Shown: piece after piece, positions 18,896-28,286 of the stretch
Position numbering within the stretch: the first letter of the stretch is position 1
Layout: every line of letters begins with the position of its first letter
From: Cupriavidus basilensis
Lineage (GTDB): Bacteria > Pseudomonadota > Gammaproteobacteria > Burkholderiales > Burkholderiaceae
DNA: 64,000 nt
Assembly (NCBI RefSeq): GCF_008801925.2
Contig: NZ_CP062804.1
Coordinates: forward strand, 3,100,001-3,164,000
Reading direction: 5' to 3'
Notes under the pieces: model-generated
Told to the model about the DNA's origin: nothing
Databases searched by the model: none
What the model saw: the letters and a program-made list of their open reading frames with translations, nothing else
Program-made: the position numbers and the translations under genes

Positions 18896-20818
18896 TTACG
18901 ATGATTTTCTTACGCGCAAATACCACTCCACAAGTAAGCGGACCTGCTTCGCGGTGTATCCCTTCTCAACCATGCGGTTGACGAAGTTCGCGTGCTTGTC
19001 CTGATCCTCGCGAGAGGATTTGGCGTTGAACGAGATCACGGGCAACAGGTCTTCGGTGGTGGAGAACATGCGCTTCTCGATCACCATGCGCAGCTTCTCG
19101 TAGCTGGTCCACGCGGGGTTCTTGCCCGCGTTGTTGGCCCGCGCGCGCAGCACGAAGTTGACGATCTCGTTGCGGAAGTCCTTGGGGTTGGATATCCCCG
19201 CGGGCTTCTCGACTTTCTCAAGCTCGTCGTTCAACGCATTGCGATCGAGAATCTCGCCGGTATTCGGGTCGCGATATTCCTGGTCCTGGATCCACAGGTC
19301 GGCAAACACCACATAGCGATCGAAGATGTTCTGGCCATACTCGGAGTACGACTCCAGGTAAGCGGTCTGGATCTCCTTGCCGATGAACTCCACGAACGGT
19401 GCGGTCAGATACTCCTTGATGTACGACCGCAGCTTGGCTTCCTGCTCCGGCGGGAACTGCTCGCGCTCGATCTGTTGCTCGAGCACATAGAGCAGGTGCA
19501 CCGGATTGGCGGCCACCTCGGTATTGTCGAAGTTGAAGACCTTGGACAACACCTTGAAGGCGAAACGCGTGGACAAGCCGTTCATGCCTTCGTCGATGCC
19601 GGCGTAGTCGCGATACTCCTGGTACGACTTGGCCTTGGGGTCGACATCCTTCAGGCTCTCGCCGTCATAGACGCGCATCTTGGAGAAGATGTTTGAGTTC
19701 TCCGGCTCCTTGATGCGGGTGAGCACGGCGAACTGTCCCATCATCTTCAAGGTGTTGGGCGCGCACGGCGCGGCCGACAGCGAACTGCTGCGCAACAGCT
19801 TGTCGTAAATCTTCACCTCCTCGGACACGCGCAGGCAGTACGGCACCTTGACGATGTAGATCCGGTCGAGGAAAGCCTCGTTGTTCTTGTCGGCCTTGAA
19901 GGTTGTCCACTCGGCTTCGTTCGAGTGCGCCAGGATGACGCCGTCGAAGGGGATCGCGCCGAAGCCTTCGGTGCCCTTGTAGTTGCCCTCCTGGGTGGCG
20001 GTCAGCAGCGGGTGCAGCACCTTGATCGGGGCCTTGAACATTTCCACGAACTCGAGCAGCCCGCGGTTGGCCAGGCACAGCCCGCCGGAATACGAGTACG
20101 CGTCCGGATCGTCCTGCGGGAAATCCTCCAGCTTGCGGATATCGACCTTGCCCACCAGCGACGAAATGTCCTGGTTGTTCTCGTCGCCCGGCTCCGTCTT
20201 GGAGATCGCGATCTGCGACAGCACCGAGGGGCGCAGCTTGACCACGCGGAAGCGCGTGATGTCGCCGTTGAACTCGTGCAGGCGCTTGACCGCCCAGGGC
20301 GAGGCGATGGTGTTGAGATAGCGCACCGGAATGCCGTAGTCCTCTTCCAGGATCTTGCCGTCTTCCTCGGGGGAGAACAGCCCGAGCGGCGATTCATGGA
20401 TGGGCGAACCCTTCAATGCGTAGATGGGAACCTGCTCCATCAGCGCCTTGAGTTTTTCCGCCAGCGAGGACTTGCCGCCTCCGGGAGGCCCGAGCAGGTA
20501 GAGGATCTGCTTGCGCTCCTCGAGTCCCTGCGCGGCGTGCTTGAAGAAGGCGACGATCTGCTCGATCGTGTCTTCCATGCCGTAGAACTCGCGGAAGGCC
20601 GGATAGATCCTGATGACCTTGTTGAAGAACAGGCGGGACAGCCGAGGGTCGTGGTGGGTATCCACCAGTTCAGGCTGACCAATGGCGGCGAGCATGCGCT
20701 CGGCCGCGGTCGCATACGCGGAAGGATCCTTCTTGCAGATATCCAGATACTCCTGGATGCTGTATTCCTCTTCCTTGCGAGCTTCGAAGCGTGTGGCGTA
20801 GTGGCCGAAAATGTCCAT
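18896..20818 (-). CDS. prkA: PrkA serine protein kinase/AAA-type ATPase
   Basis: A 640-residue protein, the normal PrkA length. The N-terminal AAA region carries the P-loop GPPGGGKS at residues 110-117. The C-terminal domain is the one historically described as similar to cAMP-dependent kinases. In E. coli the orthologue YeaG is a kinase acting in nitrogen starvation and stationary phase. It leads the operon with yeaH and spoVR; ATG 20818 has GGGAGTGAGG upstream. Transcription probably starts in the 432-bp gap to its right. Confidence 0.95.
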   Translation of the reverse strand: MDIFGHYATRFEARKEEEYSIQEYLDICKKDPSAYATAAERMLAAIGQPELVDTHHDPRLSRLFFNKVIRIYPAFREFYGMEDTIEQIVAFFKHAAQGLEERKQILYLLGPPGGGKSSLAEKLKALMEQVPIYALKGSPIHESPLGLFSPEEDGKILEEDYGIPVRYLNTIASPWAVKRLHEFNGDITRFRVVKLRPSVLSQIAISKTEPGDENNQDISSLVGKVDIRKLEDFPQDDPDAYSYSGGLCLANRGLLEFVEMFKAPIKVLHPLLTATQEGNYKGTEGFGAIPFDGVILAHSNEAEWTTFKADKNNEAFLDRIYIVKVPYCLRVSEEVKIYDKLLRSSSLSAAPCAPNTLKMMGQFAVLTRIKEPENSNIFSKMRVYDGESLKDVDPKAKSYQEYRDYAGIDEGMNGLSTRFAFKVLSKVFNFDNTEVAANPVHLLYVLEQQIEREQFPPEQEAKLRSYIKEYLTAPFVEFIGKEIQTAYLESYSEYGQNIFDRYVVFADLWIQDQEYRDPNTGEILDRNALNDELEKVEKPAGISNPKDFRNEIVNFVLRARANNAGKNPAWTSYEKLRMVIEKRMFSTTEDLLPVISFNAKSSREDQDKHANFVNRMVEKGYTAKQVRLLVEWYLRVRKSS

Positions 20819-21250
20819 ACCTCACTCCCGTCAGAGTCCCGTCCGAGGCGAAGGTAGATCTACTACAACCTAAGATCTCGCGGCAGCTTTTGCGGCTCCG
20901 CCACCCCGGCTTGGCGGTGCTGCCATGTTGCGAAATCTTTACTTCATCATAGTCAAATAACGGCGAAGGCTGAGAGTCGGTTGACGAACTTTTCGACTGC
21001 GTTTGCAACGGCGCAACGGATCAGATCGGCTCACCGTACCACCACTCCAGGCCCCACTCGCGACGGGCATTTGAACCATGTCTTGTGACACACATTACAC
21101 CTTTCCGTTATTCCGTGCACAGCTGCTTTTGTAACGGAATACGCGCGCTTCCCCTCGCAACCCGCGCTGCGCGGGGCTTTGCGGCCGGCCTACTTCCAAC
21201 GCACTACGACGTTGGCATGAGCGGCCAATCGCGCAGCCCCGCGCACGCCA
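20819..21250. other. 432-bp region upstream of prkA
   Basis: No gene is supported. It should hold the prkA promoter, reading leftwards; the TTGACT at 20951-20956 (minus strand) has no good -10 partner. A TTCCGTTA/TAACGGAA inverted repeat (21103-21110 with 21132-21139) lies after the acyl-CoA dehydrogenase stop and could contribute to its termination. It lacks a U-tract. Confidence 0.4.
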
Positions 21251-22438
21251 TCACAGCGTGCGCGCCACCAGCTCCTTCATGATTTCGTTGGAGCCGCCAT
21301 AAATCTTGCTGACCCGCGCGTTCGCGTACATGCGCGCGATCGGGTATTCGAGCATATAGCCGTACCCGCCATGCAGTTGCAGGCATTCGTCGATGATTTC
21401 GCAGTTCTTCTGCGAGCACCACCACTTGGCCATGGCCGCGGTAGGCGCATCGAGCTCGCCCCTCAGCAAGCGCACCATGCAATCATCGACGAACGTGGCG
21501 GCGATGGTCGCCTCGGTCTTGCACTCCGCCAGCTTGAAGCGCGTGTTCTGCATATCGATCAGCGGTTTTCCAAACACCTGCCGCTCGCGCACGTAGTCGG
21601 TGGTGAGCTCGATCGCGCGCTGCATGCTCGCCACCGCACCAAGCGCGATGATCATGCGCTCCTGCGGCAGTTGCTGCATCAGTTGATAGAAACCCTTGCC
21701 CTCCTCGTCGCCCAGCAGGTTCTCCACCGGCACGCACACGTCGTCGAAGAACAACTCGGCGGTGTCCTGGCCTTTCTGCCCGATTTTTTCCAGAATGCGG
21801 CCGCGCCTGAAGCCAGGCTGGTCCCGGGTCTCGACCATGATGAGCGAGACCCCTTTCGCGCCGGCATCGGGATCGGTCTTGGCCACCACGCAAACGAGAT
21901 CGGCATGGTAGCCATTGGTGATGAAGGTTTTTGCACCGTTGATGCGATAGATGTCTCCGTTCTGGGTCTTCTCACGCACCGCTCGGGTGCGTACCGACTT
22001 GAGATCCGAGCCCGCGCCGGGCTCCGACATGGCAATGGCGGCCACCATGGCGCCTGAAGCCATCTGCGGAAGCCATTTGCGCTTCTGCGCCTCGGTACCG
22101 TAGTTGAGCAAGTAATGGGCCACGATGCCGCTGTGCACGCCATTGCCCAGGCTGGTGGCGATGGCGCGTGCCATTTCGTTACAGATTACAGCCTCGTGGG
22201 CAAAGTTCCCGCCGCCGCCGCCGTACTCCTCGGGAATGCTGGCGCACAGCAGGCCAACCTCGCCGGCGCGGTTCCAGACTTCGCGGTCGATGTAGCCGCG
22301 CTCGGCCCAGCGCGCCTCGTTCGGCACCAGCTCGCGCTCCACGAAGCGGCGTACGGTGTCCTGGAACATGACCAGGTCTTCGCTCATCCAGGGCACCTTG
22401 CGGGCGGCCATCGCCATGTTCTTGTCGGAATTTCCCAT
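21251..22438 (-). CDS. Acyl-CoA dehydrogenase
   Basis: A 395-residue FAD-dependent dehydrogenase of the usual length. Typical segments: MSEPGAGSDLKSVRTRAV, INGAKTFITNGYHADLV, the hinge RQVFGKPLIDMQNTRFKLAE and the C-terminal LHGGYGYMLEYPIARMYANA followed by KIYGGSNEIMKELVARTL. This resembles long-chain-type or isovaleryl-like dehydrogenases. ATG 22438 has AAGGAGAGAACAAC upstream and a repeat-rich leader. It is last of the six-gene operon running from 28286 down to 21251. Confidence 0.9.
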   Translation of the reverse strand: MGNSDKNMAMAARKVPWMSEDLVMFQDTVRRFVERELVPNEARWAERGYIDREVWNRAGEVGLLCASIPEEYGGGGGNFAHEAVICNEMARAIATSLGNGVHSGIVAHYLLNYGTEAQKRKWLPQMASGAMVAAIAMSEPGAGSDLKSVRTRAVREKTQNGDIYRINGAKTFITNGYHADLVCVVAKTDPDAGAKGVSLIMVETRDQPGFRRGRILEKIGQKGQDTAELFFDDVCVPVENLLGDEEGKGFYQLMQQLPQERMIIALGAVASMQRAIELTTDYVRERQVFGKPLIDMQNTRFKLAECKTEATIAATFVDDCMVRLLRGELDAPTAAMAKWWCSQKNCEIIDECLQLHGGYGYMLEYPIARMYANARVSKIYGGSNEIMKELVARTL

Positions 22439-22458
22439 GTTGTTCTCTCCTTGATGGT

Positions 22459-22489
22459 TGCCGGTGTTGCGGGTGATGCCGGTGTTGCG
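22459..22489. repeat. Duplicated 13-bp unit in dehydrogenase leader
   Basis: TGCCGGTGTTGCG occurs at 22459-22471 and 22477-22489. In transcript sense it is a CAAC-rich leader 21 bp before the start codon at 22438. Confidence 0.6.
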
Positions 22490-22539
22490 TTGCAGTACCA
22501 CGCGCTTGTCGTTGTGTGGTTTTGTGGTTGTGGGGTTAT

Positions 22540-23319
22540 TCAGTCGGGCCAGCGATAGCGCGGCGGCTGCTTTTCCAGGAAACGCGTGGCGGCCTGCTGG
22601 CGGTACGCGGTGGCGAAAGCGATACCCTGGCCGTCCGCCTCCATCTCCAGCATGCTGTGCAGGTCCTGGTTCAGCGAGGCATTGAGCGCCTTTTTGGTCA
22701 GCGCAACCGCCACCGGCGAGGCTTCGGTGAAGGCCGAGGCAAGCGCCAGCGCGCGCGCCTGCAGCGCCTCCGGCGCCACGATTTCCATCACGATGCCTTG
22801 CTCCAGCGCCGCCGTGGCGCTCAGTTCACGCATCGAGAACATCAGCGCCTTGGCGCGCTGCAGGCCGATCATGCGCGGCAGCGTGTAGAACACGCCGCAA
22901 TCCGGGATCAGGCCCAGGCGCAGGAAAGGCAGGCCAAAGCGCGCGCGCGGCGTGGCCAGGATGATGTCGGCCACCAATGCCAGGCTGAAGCCGGCGCCAT
23001 AGGCCGCGCCGTCCACCGCCGCGATCACGGGACGGTCGAGGTGAATCAGGTCTTCCAGCCACGGATGGATCGCAGCCAGGCGCTGGCGGCCCTGCTCAGC
23101 GCTGATTTCGCCCTGCATCGAGCTAATGTCGCCGCCGGAACAGAAATCGGTGCCCGCGCCGGTGAGGATCAGCGCGCGCACGCTGGTGTCCTGGCGCAAC
23201 TGGTGCACGACCTCGCCGATCTCGCGGCGCATGGTGCCGTTCAGCGCGTTCTTGCGCTTCGGGAAGTCGAGCGTGAGGGTGGCAACCCCGTCGGCAACGG
23301 CGTAGCGAATGGTCTCCAT
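22540..23319 (-). CDS. Crotonase-family hydratase/isomerase (PaaG-like)
   Basis: A 259-residue enoyl-CoA hydratase/isomerase superfamily member. The oxyanion-hole segments are present (ALNG near residue 25, DFCSGGDISS near 58, AAYGAGFSLAL near 105). Both glutamates used by classical enoyl-CoA hydratase are missing: Ser112 and Phe132 appear in their places. An Asp (D140 in LIPDCG) matches the acidic residue used by PaaG-type isomerases. Isomerase or another crotonase activity is therefore more likely than simple hydration. ATG 23319 has AGAGGAG upstream. It lies between a Bug gene and the dehydrogenase in one operon. Confidence 0.82.
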   Translation of the reverse strand: METIRYAVADGVATLTLDFPKRKNALNGTMRREIGEVVHQLRQDTSVRALILTGAGTDFCSGGDISSMQGEISAEQGRQRLAAIHPWLEDLIHLDRPVIAAVDGAAYGAGFSLALVADIILATPRARFGLPFLRLGLIPDCGVFYTLPRMIGLQRAKALMFSMRELSATAALEQGIVMEIVAPEALQARALALASAFTEASPVAVALTKKALNASLNQDLHSMLEMEADGQGIAFATAYRQQAATRFLEKQPPRYRWPD

Positions 23320-23379
23320 GGTGAACTCCTCTGGGTAGTCTCGGTGAATAGATGCAGCATCAGTCATAAAATCGGCGCT

Positions 23380-24366
23380 TCAGTCGAGCTGGATGTTGGC
23401 GTCGCGGACGATGCGCGCCCACTTGGGCGTGTCCGTCGTGATCACCGCGGCCAGTTCTTCCGGGGACGAGCCCACCGGCTGCAACCCCATCGCCACCAGC
23501 TTTTGCGAGATGTCCGGGAGCCGCACAATGCGGGCGATCTCGGTGGAGAGCCGGGTAACCACGTCGCGCGGCGTATTGGCGGGCAGGAACATCGAGAACC
23601 AGCCGTTCGGCTCAAACCCGGAGAAGCCGGCCTGGGCGAAAGTCGGCACCGAGGGAATCGATTTGTAGCGCTGGGTGCCCGTGATGGCGAGGATCTTGAA
23701 CTTGCCGCTATTCAGGTAGCTATTGGCCGAGGTCACATCGACAAACGCCGAATCCACCTGTCCGCCCAGCACGTCGCTCATCAGCGGCGCGGCGCCTTTG
23801 TATGGAATGTGTGCAAGGTCCACATGCGCCTGCATCTTGAGCAGCTCGCCATGCAGATGCGAGGAGGTGCCGTTGCCGTAGGAGCCGTAGCTGAGCTTGC
23901 CGGCCTTGGCCAGGGCCACGAACTCGGCGAGCGTGGTGGCCGGCACCCGGTTGGGCACCACGAACAGGTCGGAGGACCTGGCCAGCAGTGAAACCGGCGC
24001 GAAATCGCGGGCCACGTCGTACGGGATGCGCTTGTACAGGCTGGGCGACTGGATCATGGCGGTGATGCCGAGCAGCATCGTGTAGCCGTCGGGCGGGGCC
24101 TTGGCCACGATGTCGTTGCCGAGCATGCCGCTGGCGCCGGGCTTGTTGTCAACCACCACCGGCTGGCCCCAGGCCTCGGTCAGGCGCTGGCCGATCATGC
24201 GCGCGATGGTATCGGTGCCGCCGCCGGCGGGATACGGCACCACCATGCGGATGGGCCGCGCCGGATAGGCGCCCTGCGCCTGCGCGGGCCACTGCCATCC
24301 GCCCAGCAACGCACCGCCCCCCAGCACTGCCGCCTGGCCCAGCCAGTTGCGTCTCGATGTCTTCAT
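23380..24366 (-). CDS. Bug/TctC-family periplasmic binding protein
   Basis: A 328-residue exported binding protein of the tripartite tricarboxylate transporter receptor family, which captures carboxylates in the periplasm. A signal peptide (MKTSRRNWLGQAAVLGGGAL, cut near AQGAYP) has a twin-Arg-like RRNWLG. Family segments follow: YPARPIRMVVPYPAGGGTDT, VDNKPGASGMLG and HIPYKGAAPLMSDVLGG. ATG 24366 has GGGAGACATC upstream and a 9-bp repeat leader. It is fourth gene of the operon, after the ligase. No TctA/TctB partner is nearby. Confidence 0.92.
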   Translation of the reverse strand: MKTSRRNWLGQAAVLGGGALLGGWQWPAQAQGAYPARPIRMVVPYPAGGGTDTIARMIGQRLTEAWGQPVVVDNKPGASGMLGNDIVAKAPPDGYTMLLGITAMIQSPSLYKRIPYDVARDFAPVSLLARSSDLFVVPNRVPATTLAEFVALAKAGKLSYGSYGNGTSSHLHGELLKMQAHVDLAHIPYKGAAPLMSDVLGGQVDSAFVDVTSANSYLNSGKFKILAITGTQRYKSIPSVPTFAQAGFSGFEPNGWFSMFLPANTPRDVVTRLSTEIARIVRLPDISQKLVAMGLQPVGSSPEELAAVITTDTPKWARIVRDANIQLD

Positions 24367-24380
24367 GATGTCTCCCATCG

Positions 24381-24407
24381 TTCTCGTTGTTCTCGTTGCT
24401 CTCGCTG
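24381..24407. repeat. 9-bp tandem repeat in Bug gene leader
   Basis: TTCTCGTTG twice exactly, then CTCTCGCTG, ending 15 bp from the start codon at 24366. In transcript sense it gives a CAACGAGAA-type leader. Confidence 0.65.
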
Positions 24408-24414
24408 TTCTGGT

Positions 24415-26157
24415 TCAGGCCACGCTGCCGGCGGCGGCCGGTTGATCTCCGCCCTGGTCCTGCTCCAGCTCCTGCAGTGCCCGCCACTGGATCTTGCCGG
24501 TGGCCGACTTGGGCAACGCATCGACAAAGCTCACAATGCGCGGCACCTTGTAGGCCGCCAGCCGCTCGCGGCACCACGCCATGATCTGCTCGGCGCTGGC
24601 CTCGGGCGTGCCGCGCGCGGCCGGCTTGAGCGCCACCACGGCCTTGACGGTCTCGCCGCGGCGCGCGTCGCGCGCGGCGATCACGCAGGCTTCGTGGATG
24701 GCGGGATGCCCGTAGAGCAGGTTCTCCACCTCCGCCGGCCAGACCTTGAAGCCGGATGCGTTGATCATGCGTTTGAGCCGGTCGCGCATGAAGAAATAGC
24801 CTTCCTCATCCATAAAGCCGAGGTCGCCGGTGCGCAGGAAGCGCTTGCCATCGATCTCGATGAACGATTCCGCGTCGGCCTGCGGGTTGCGCCAGTAGCC
24901 GCGCATCACCTGCGCGCCATGGGCCACGATCTCGCCCAGCTCGCCCTGCGGCAGTTCGGCCAGGGTGTGCGGGTCGATCACGCGCGCGTCCACACCGAAC
25001 GTGGCAATGCCCAGGCATTCGCGCTTGGGCCGGTGGCGCGGATTGGACAGCAGGAAGGCGGCGGTCTCGGTCAGGCCGTACGCCTCCACGTAATGCAGGC
25101 CAAAGCGCTCCTGCAGCATGGTGGCCACGGCGTCCGGCATGGCGGCCCCACCGCCGCCCAGGTAGGCAAGGCTGGAGAGGTTGCGCTCGCCGATGCCCGG
25201 CTGCGCGAAGAAATCCACCAGCATGGCGGGCGGCGCGCCCCAGGTGGAAACTTGGTAGCGCTCGATCAGGTCTGCTGCTGCCGCGCGATCCCAGCGCGGC
25301 AGCAGCACGATGGTGGCGCCCAGGTAAAGCGGCGCGTGGATGCCGTTCTGCATGCCCAGCAGATGGAACATCGGTGCGACCGACAAGCACACGCTCTGCG
25401 GGCTGGCGCTGCGCCACAGCTGCGAACCCACCGCGGCGCTCATCAGCGTGCCGTGCGTATGCATGCAGCCCTTGGGATGACCAGTGGTGCCCGAGGTGTA
25501 GGCCAGCATGCACAGCGTGTCAAAGCCAGCCTGATGGGCGCGCGGGACATGGCCCGCGGCGTCGGCCTGCGCCCAGGTCGCCAGCGTGGCGCCTGCGGGT
25601 GCGCAGGCGGGCAGCGGGGTGCGCTCGCAAAGCCAGGCGGGCACGCTGCCGGTGCCGCCGGCGGCCTCGAGCATGTCCCCGTACTGATGCACGATGATAT
25701 GCGCCAGCTTGGCGCCATGCAGTGGCGCGATCTGCGGATAAAGCTCCGCCGCGACGAAGGCCGCTACCGCGCCGCTGTCCGCGGCCACGTGTTCGAGCTC
25801 CCCGGTCAGCCACATCGGGTTGGCTGGTACGACCACCGCCTCGGCACGCAGGATGGCGTAGTAGGCCACGATGAACTGCGGGCAGTTCTGGCTGAACAGC
25901 ATCACGCGGTCGCCCGGCGCCACGCCGCAAGCTTGCTGCAGGTAGCCGGCCATGCGCTCGATCTGCGCATGCAGGCTGGCGTAGGAGATGGCCGTATGGA
26001 AATACTGGATCGCGGTCTTGTCCGGATAGCGCCGGGCGGCCACCTCGACGTTGTAGGCCAGGCTGGTGCGCGGCACGCACGCCTCGGCAGGCATGCCTGG
26101 AGGCCAGTGGGGAGAACGGTAGGCCGGAGCGTGGGTAGCAAAAGCAGCTTGATTCAT
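24415..26157 (-). CDS. AMP-forming acyl-CoA ligase
   Basis: A 580-residue acyl-adenylate-forming CoA ligase. The P-loop TSGTTGHPKG is at residues 221-230. The adenine motif YGLTETAAF, hinge FLRTGDLGFMDEEGYFFMRD and terminal catalytic Lys (SATGKIQWR) are intact. It is longer than the other two ligases because of an N-terminal extension and an insert near residues 165-210. It sits in the operon between the tandem Bug pair and the third Bug gene, so it probably activates the acid those proteins capture. Start ATG 26157. Confidence 0.9.
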   Translation of the reverse strand: MNQAAFATHAPAYRSPHWPPGMPAEACVPRTSLAYNVEVAARRYPDKTAIQYFHTAISYASLHAQIERMAGYLQQACGVAPGDRVMLFSQNCPQFIVAYYAILRAEAVVVPANPMWLTGELEHVAADSGAVAAFVAAELYPQIAPLHGAKLAHIIVHQYGDMLEAAGGTGSVPAWLCERTPLPACAPAGATLATWAQADAAGHVPRAHQAGFDTLCMLAYTSGTTGHPKGCMHTHGTLMSAAVGSQLWRSASPQSVCLSVAPMFHLLGMQNGIHAPLYLGATIVLLPRWDRAAAADLIERYQVSTWGAPPAMLVDFFAQPGIGERNLSSLAYLGGGGAAMPDAVATMLQERFGLHYVEAYGLTETAAFLLSNPRHRPKRECLGIATFGVDARVIDPHTLAELPQGELGEIVAHGAQVMRGYWRNPQADAESFIEIDGKRFLRTGDLGFMDEEGYFFMRDRLKRMINASGFKVWPAEVENLLYGHPAIHEACVIAARDARRGETVKAVVALKPAARGTPEASAEQIMAWCRERLAAYKVPRIVSFVDALPKSATGKIQWRALQELEQDQGGDQPAAAGSVA

Positions 26158-26232
26158 GAGAAACGCAAAGTGGGAAAATTGCAGGCCACCACTGGCCCGG
26201 CGCGCATCAAGGCGGCGTGCATCGGGACAGCG

Positions 26233-27225
26233 TTAGTCAAGGCGGATGTTGCGGGTGCGGATGACCTTGCCCCAGCGCGCGTAATCGCTGCGCATGGTCT
26301 CGGCGAAGGCATCGGGCGTGCTGCCGGCAAGCACCACGCCCATATCGTTCATGCGCGCGCGCACGGCTGGCATGGCCAGCACGCGGTTGACGTCAGAGGA
26401 GAACTTTTCGATCACCGGGCGCGGCGCGGCGGCCGGCAGCAACAGCCCGAACCAGCCCATCGAATCCATGCCCGCGATGCCAGACTCGCGAAAGGTCGGC
26501 ACGTCTGGCAATTGCGGCGCGCGCGCGGGGCCGGTCACCGCCAGCGCGCGCAGGCGGCCGGTTGCCACGTGCGGGCGCGCGCCCATCACCGAGATGATCG
26601 CCGCGGGGATCTGCCCGCCGAGCAGGTCGTTCAGTTCCGGTGCCTCGCCCTTGTACGACACGTGGGTCATGTCCAGCCCCGCCGCCTCGTTGAACACTTC
26701 GCAGTAGAGATGGCCGCTGGAGCCGGTGCCGTAGGAGCCATAGTTGAACTGCCTTGGCCTGGACTTCACCAGCGCGATGAATTCGGCCAGCGTCGTGGCG
26801 GGCACCGAGTTGTGCACCGCGAACACCAGGCTGGTGGTGCCAAGATTGGACACCGGGGCAAAATCGCGCACCGGATCGAACGGCGCCTTGGCGTAGAGGC
26901 TGGGGGCCTGGACCAGCGTGGTGATGGTAAGCAGCGCGGTATGGCCGTCGGCATCGGCCTTGGCCACGGCGTCGGCGCCGATCATGCCGCTGGCGCCCGG
27001 GCGGTTTTCCACCACGATGGGGCGCTGCCACATCTTGCCGAGCGGCTCGGCAATCGCGCGTGCCAGCACATCGGTGGCGCCGCCCGCGGGGTAGGGCACC
27101 ACCAGCCGCACGGGCTTGGCCGGGAAAGCGTCGGCACGCGCCGGGCTCAGCCCCAGGCCCAGGCCGCCGGCGGCGAGGGCGCCGGCTCCGATCTGCTGCA
27201 ATGCCTTGCGGCGCGTGTGCTGCAT
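26233..27225 (-). CDS. Bug/TctC-family periplasmic binding protein, duplicate of its neighbour
   Basis: A 330-residue periplasmic binding protein. The signal peptide (MQHTRRKALQQIGAGALAAG) ends near ARADAFP and contains a twin-Arg. Family segments include KPVRLVVPYPAGGATDVLAR and VVENRPGASGMIGADAVAKA. It is strikingly similar to the product encoded at 27282-28286, almost identical across the N-terminal 50 mature residues, so the pair arose by tandem duplication. ATG 27225 is preceded by CAGGAGCAGCG. It is second gene of the operon. Confidence 0.92.
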   Translation of the reverse strand: MQHTRRKALQQIGAGALAAGGLGLGLSPARADAFPAKPVRLVVPYPAGGATDVLARAIAEPLGKMWQRPIVVENRPGASGMIGADAVAKADADGHTALLTITTLVQAPSLYAKAPFDPVRDFAPVSNLGTTSLVFAVHNSVPATTLAEFIALVKSRPRQFNYGSYGTGSSGHLYCEVFNEAAGLDMTHVSYKGEAPELNDLLGGQIPAAIISVMGARPHVATGRLRALAVTGPARAPQLPDVPTFRESGIAGMDSMGWFGLLLPAAAPRPVIEKFSSDVNRVLAMPAVRARMNDMGVVLAGSTPDAFAETMRSDYARWGKVIRTRNIRLD

Positions 27226-27281
27226 CGCTGCTCCTGAATCCGCCCCGAACGGGCACGAGAGAGTTGGGAAATGCTGCGGGC

Positions 27282-28286
27282 TCAGTCGAGCCGGATATTG
27301 AGCTTGCGGATCACGCCGTTCCAGTAAGCCTGGTCGGCGCGCGCCACCTCGGCAAACTCCATCGGCCGGGTGCCTTTCACGATCACTCCAAGGTCGGTCA
27401 TGCGCTGCCGGATATCGGGTGTGGCCAGGATGGCGTTCACGTCCGCAGAAACCTTGTCCACGATCGGCCGGGGCGTGCCGGCCGGGGCAAACAGGCCGAA
27501 CCAGCCGGGCCCGTCCAGGCCGCTGTAGCCCAGCTCCTGGAAGGTCGGCACCTCGGGCAGCATGGGCGCCCGGGTGTTGCCCACCACCGCCAGCGCGCGC
27601 AGGCGGCCGGTGCGCACATGCGGCTTGATCCCCATCACGGAGATGGTGCCCACCGACACCTGGCCGCCCAGCAGGTCGTTGAGCAACGGCGCCTCGCCTT
27701 TGTAGGGGACATGGATCATGTCGACCCCGGCGGCGCCGGTAAACACTTCCATATAGAGGTGCGCGCCGCTGCCGGTGCCGTAGGTGCCGTACGAATACCC
27801 TTTCGGCTTGCCCTTCGCCATCTGCACCACCTCGGCGAGGCTGCCGGGCATGGACGAATTGGCGGCCACCACCAGGTGCGAAGTCGCCAGCTCCGACAGC
27901 GCGACCAGGTCGCGCATCGGGTCGAAAGGCGGCTTTGCATACTGGCTGGGCAACTGCACCACGCTGGTCAGCGTGAGCAGCAAGGTGTAGCCATCCGCAG
28001 GCGCCTTGGCCACCGTATCGGCACCGATCATGCCGCTGGCGCCCGGGCGGTTTTCCACCACCACAGTGCGCTGCCACTGCTGGCCAAGCGGCGCGGCAAT
28101 GGCGCGGGCGAGCACGTCGGTGGCGCCCCCCGCCGGATAAGGCACCACCAGCCGCACCGGCTTGGCGGGGTATCCGGCGGGCACGGCGCCTTGCGCGAGC
28201 GCGCTGGCGATCCCGGAGATGCCGCCGCCAGCGGCGAACGAGGCCGCGCCAAGCCGTAACAGGGTCCTGCGACGTCCTATCTGCAT
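27282..28286 (-). CDS. Bug/TctC-family periplasmic binding protein, operon leader
   Basis: A 334-residue periplasmic binding protein and first gene of the six-gene operon. The signal peptide begins MQIGRRRTLLRLGAASFAAG, with an Arg-rich start, and ends near AQGAVPAGYP. The mature part shows KPVRLVVPYPAGGATDVLAR, VVENRPGASGMIGADTVAKA and YKGEAPLLNDLLGGQV. ATG 28286 has GGGGAGAAGCAGG upstream. It is divergent from the AraC gene at 28602, whose product probably controls the operon. Confidence 0.92.
   Translation of the reverse strand: MQIGRRRTLLRLGAASFAAGGGISGIASALAQGAVPAGYPAKPVRLVVPYPAGGATDVLARAIAAPLGQQWQRTVVVENRPGASGMIGADTVAKAPADGYTLLLTLTSVVQLPSQYAKPPFDPMRDLVALSELATSHLVVAANSSMPGSLAEVVQMAKGKPKGYSYGTYGTGSGAHLYMEVFTGAAGVDMIHVPYKGEAPLLNDLLGGQVSVGTISVMGIKPHVRTGRLRALAVVGNTRAPMLPEVPTFQELGYSGLDGPGWFGLFAPAGTPRPIVDKVSADVNAILATPDIRQRMTDLGVIVKGTRPMEFAEVARADQAYWNGVIRKLNIRLD

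Noticed and set aside
24442..27237. Open frame of 931 codons on the plus strand
   Set aside because: Antisense to the ligase and Bug genes. Low-complexity composition, no start context and no motifs.
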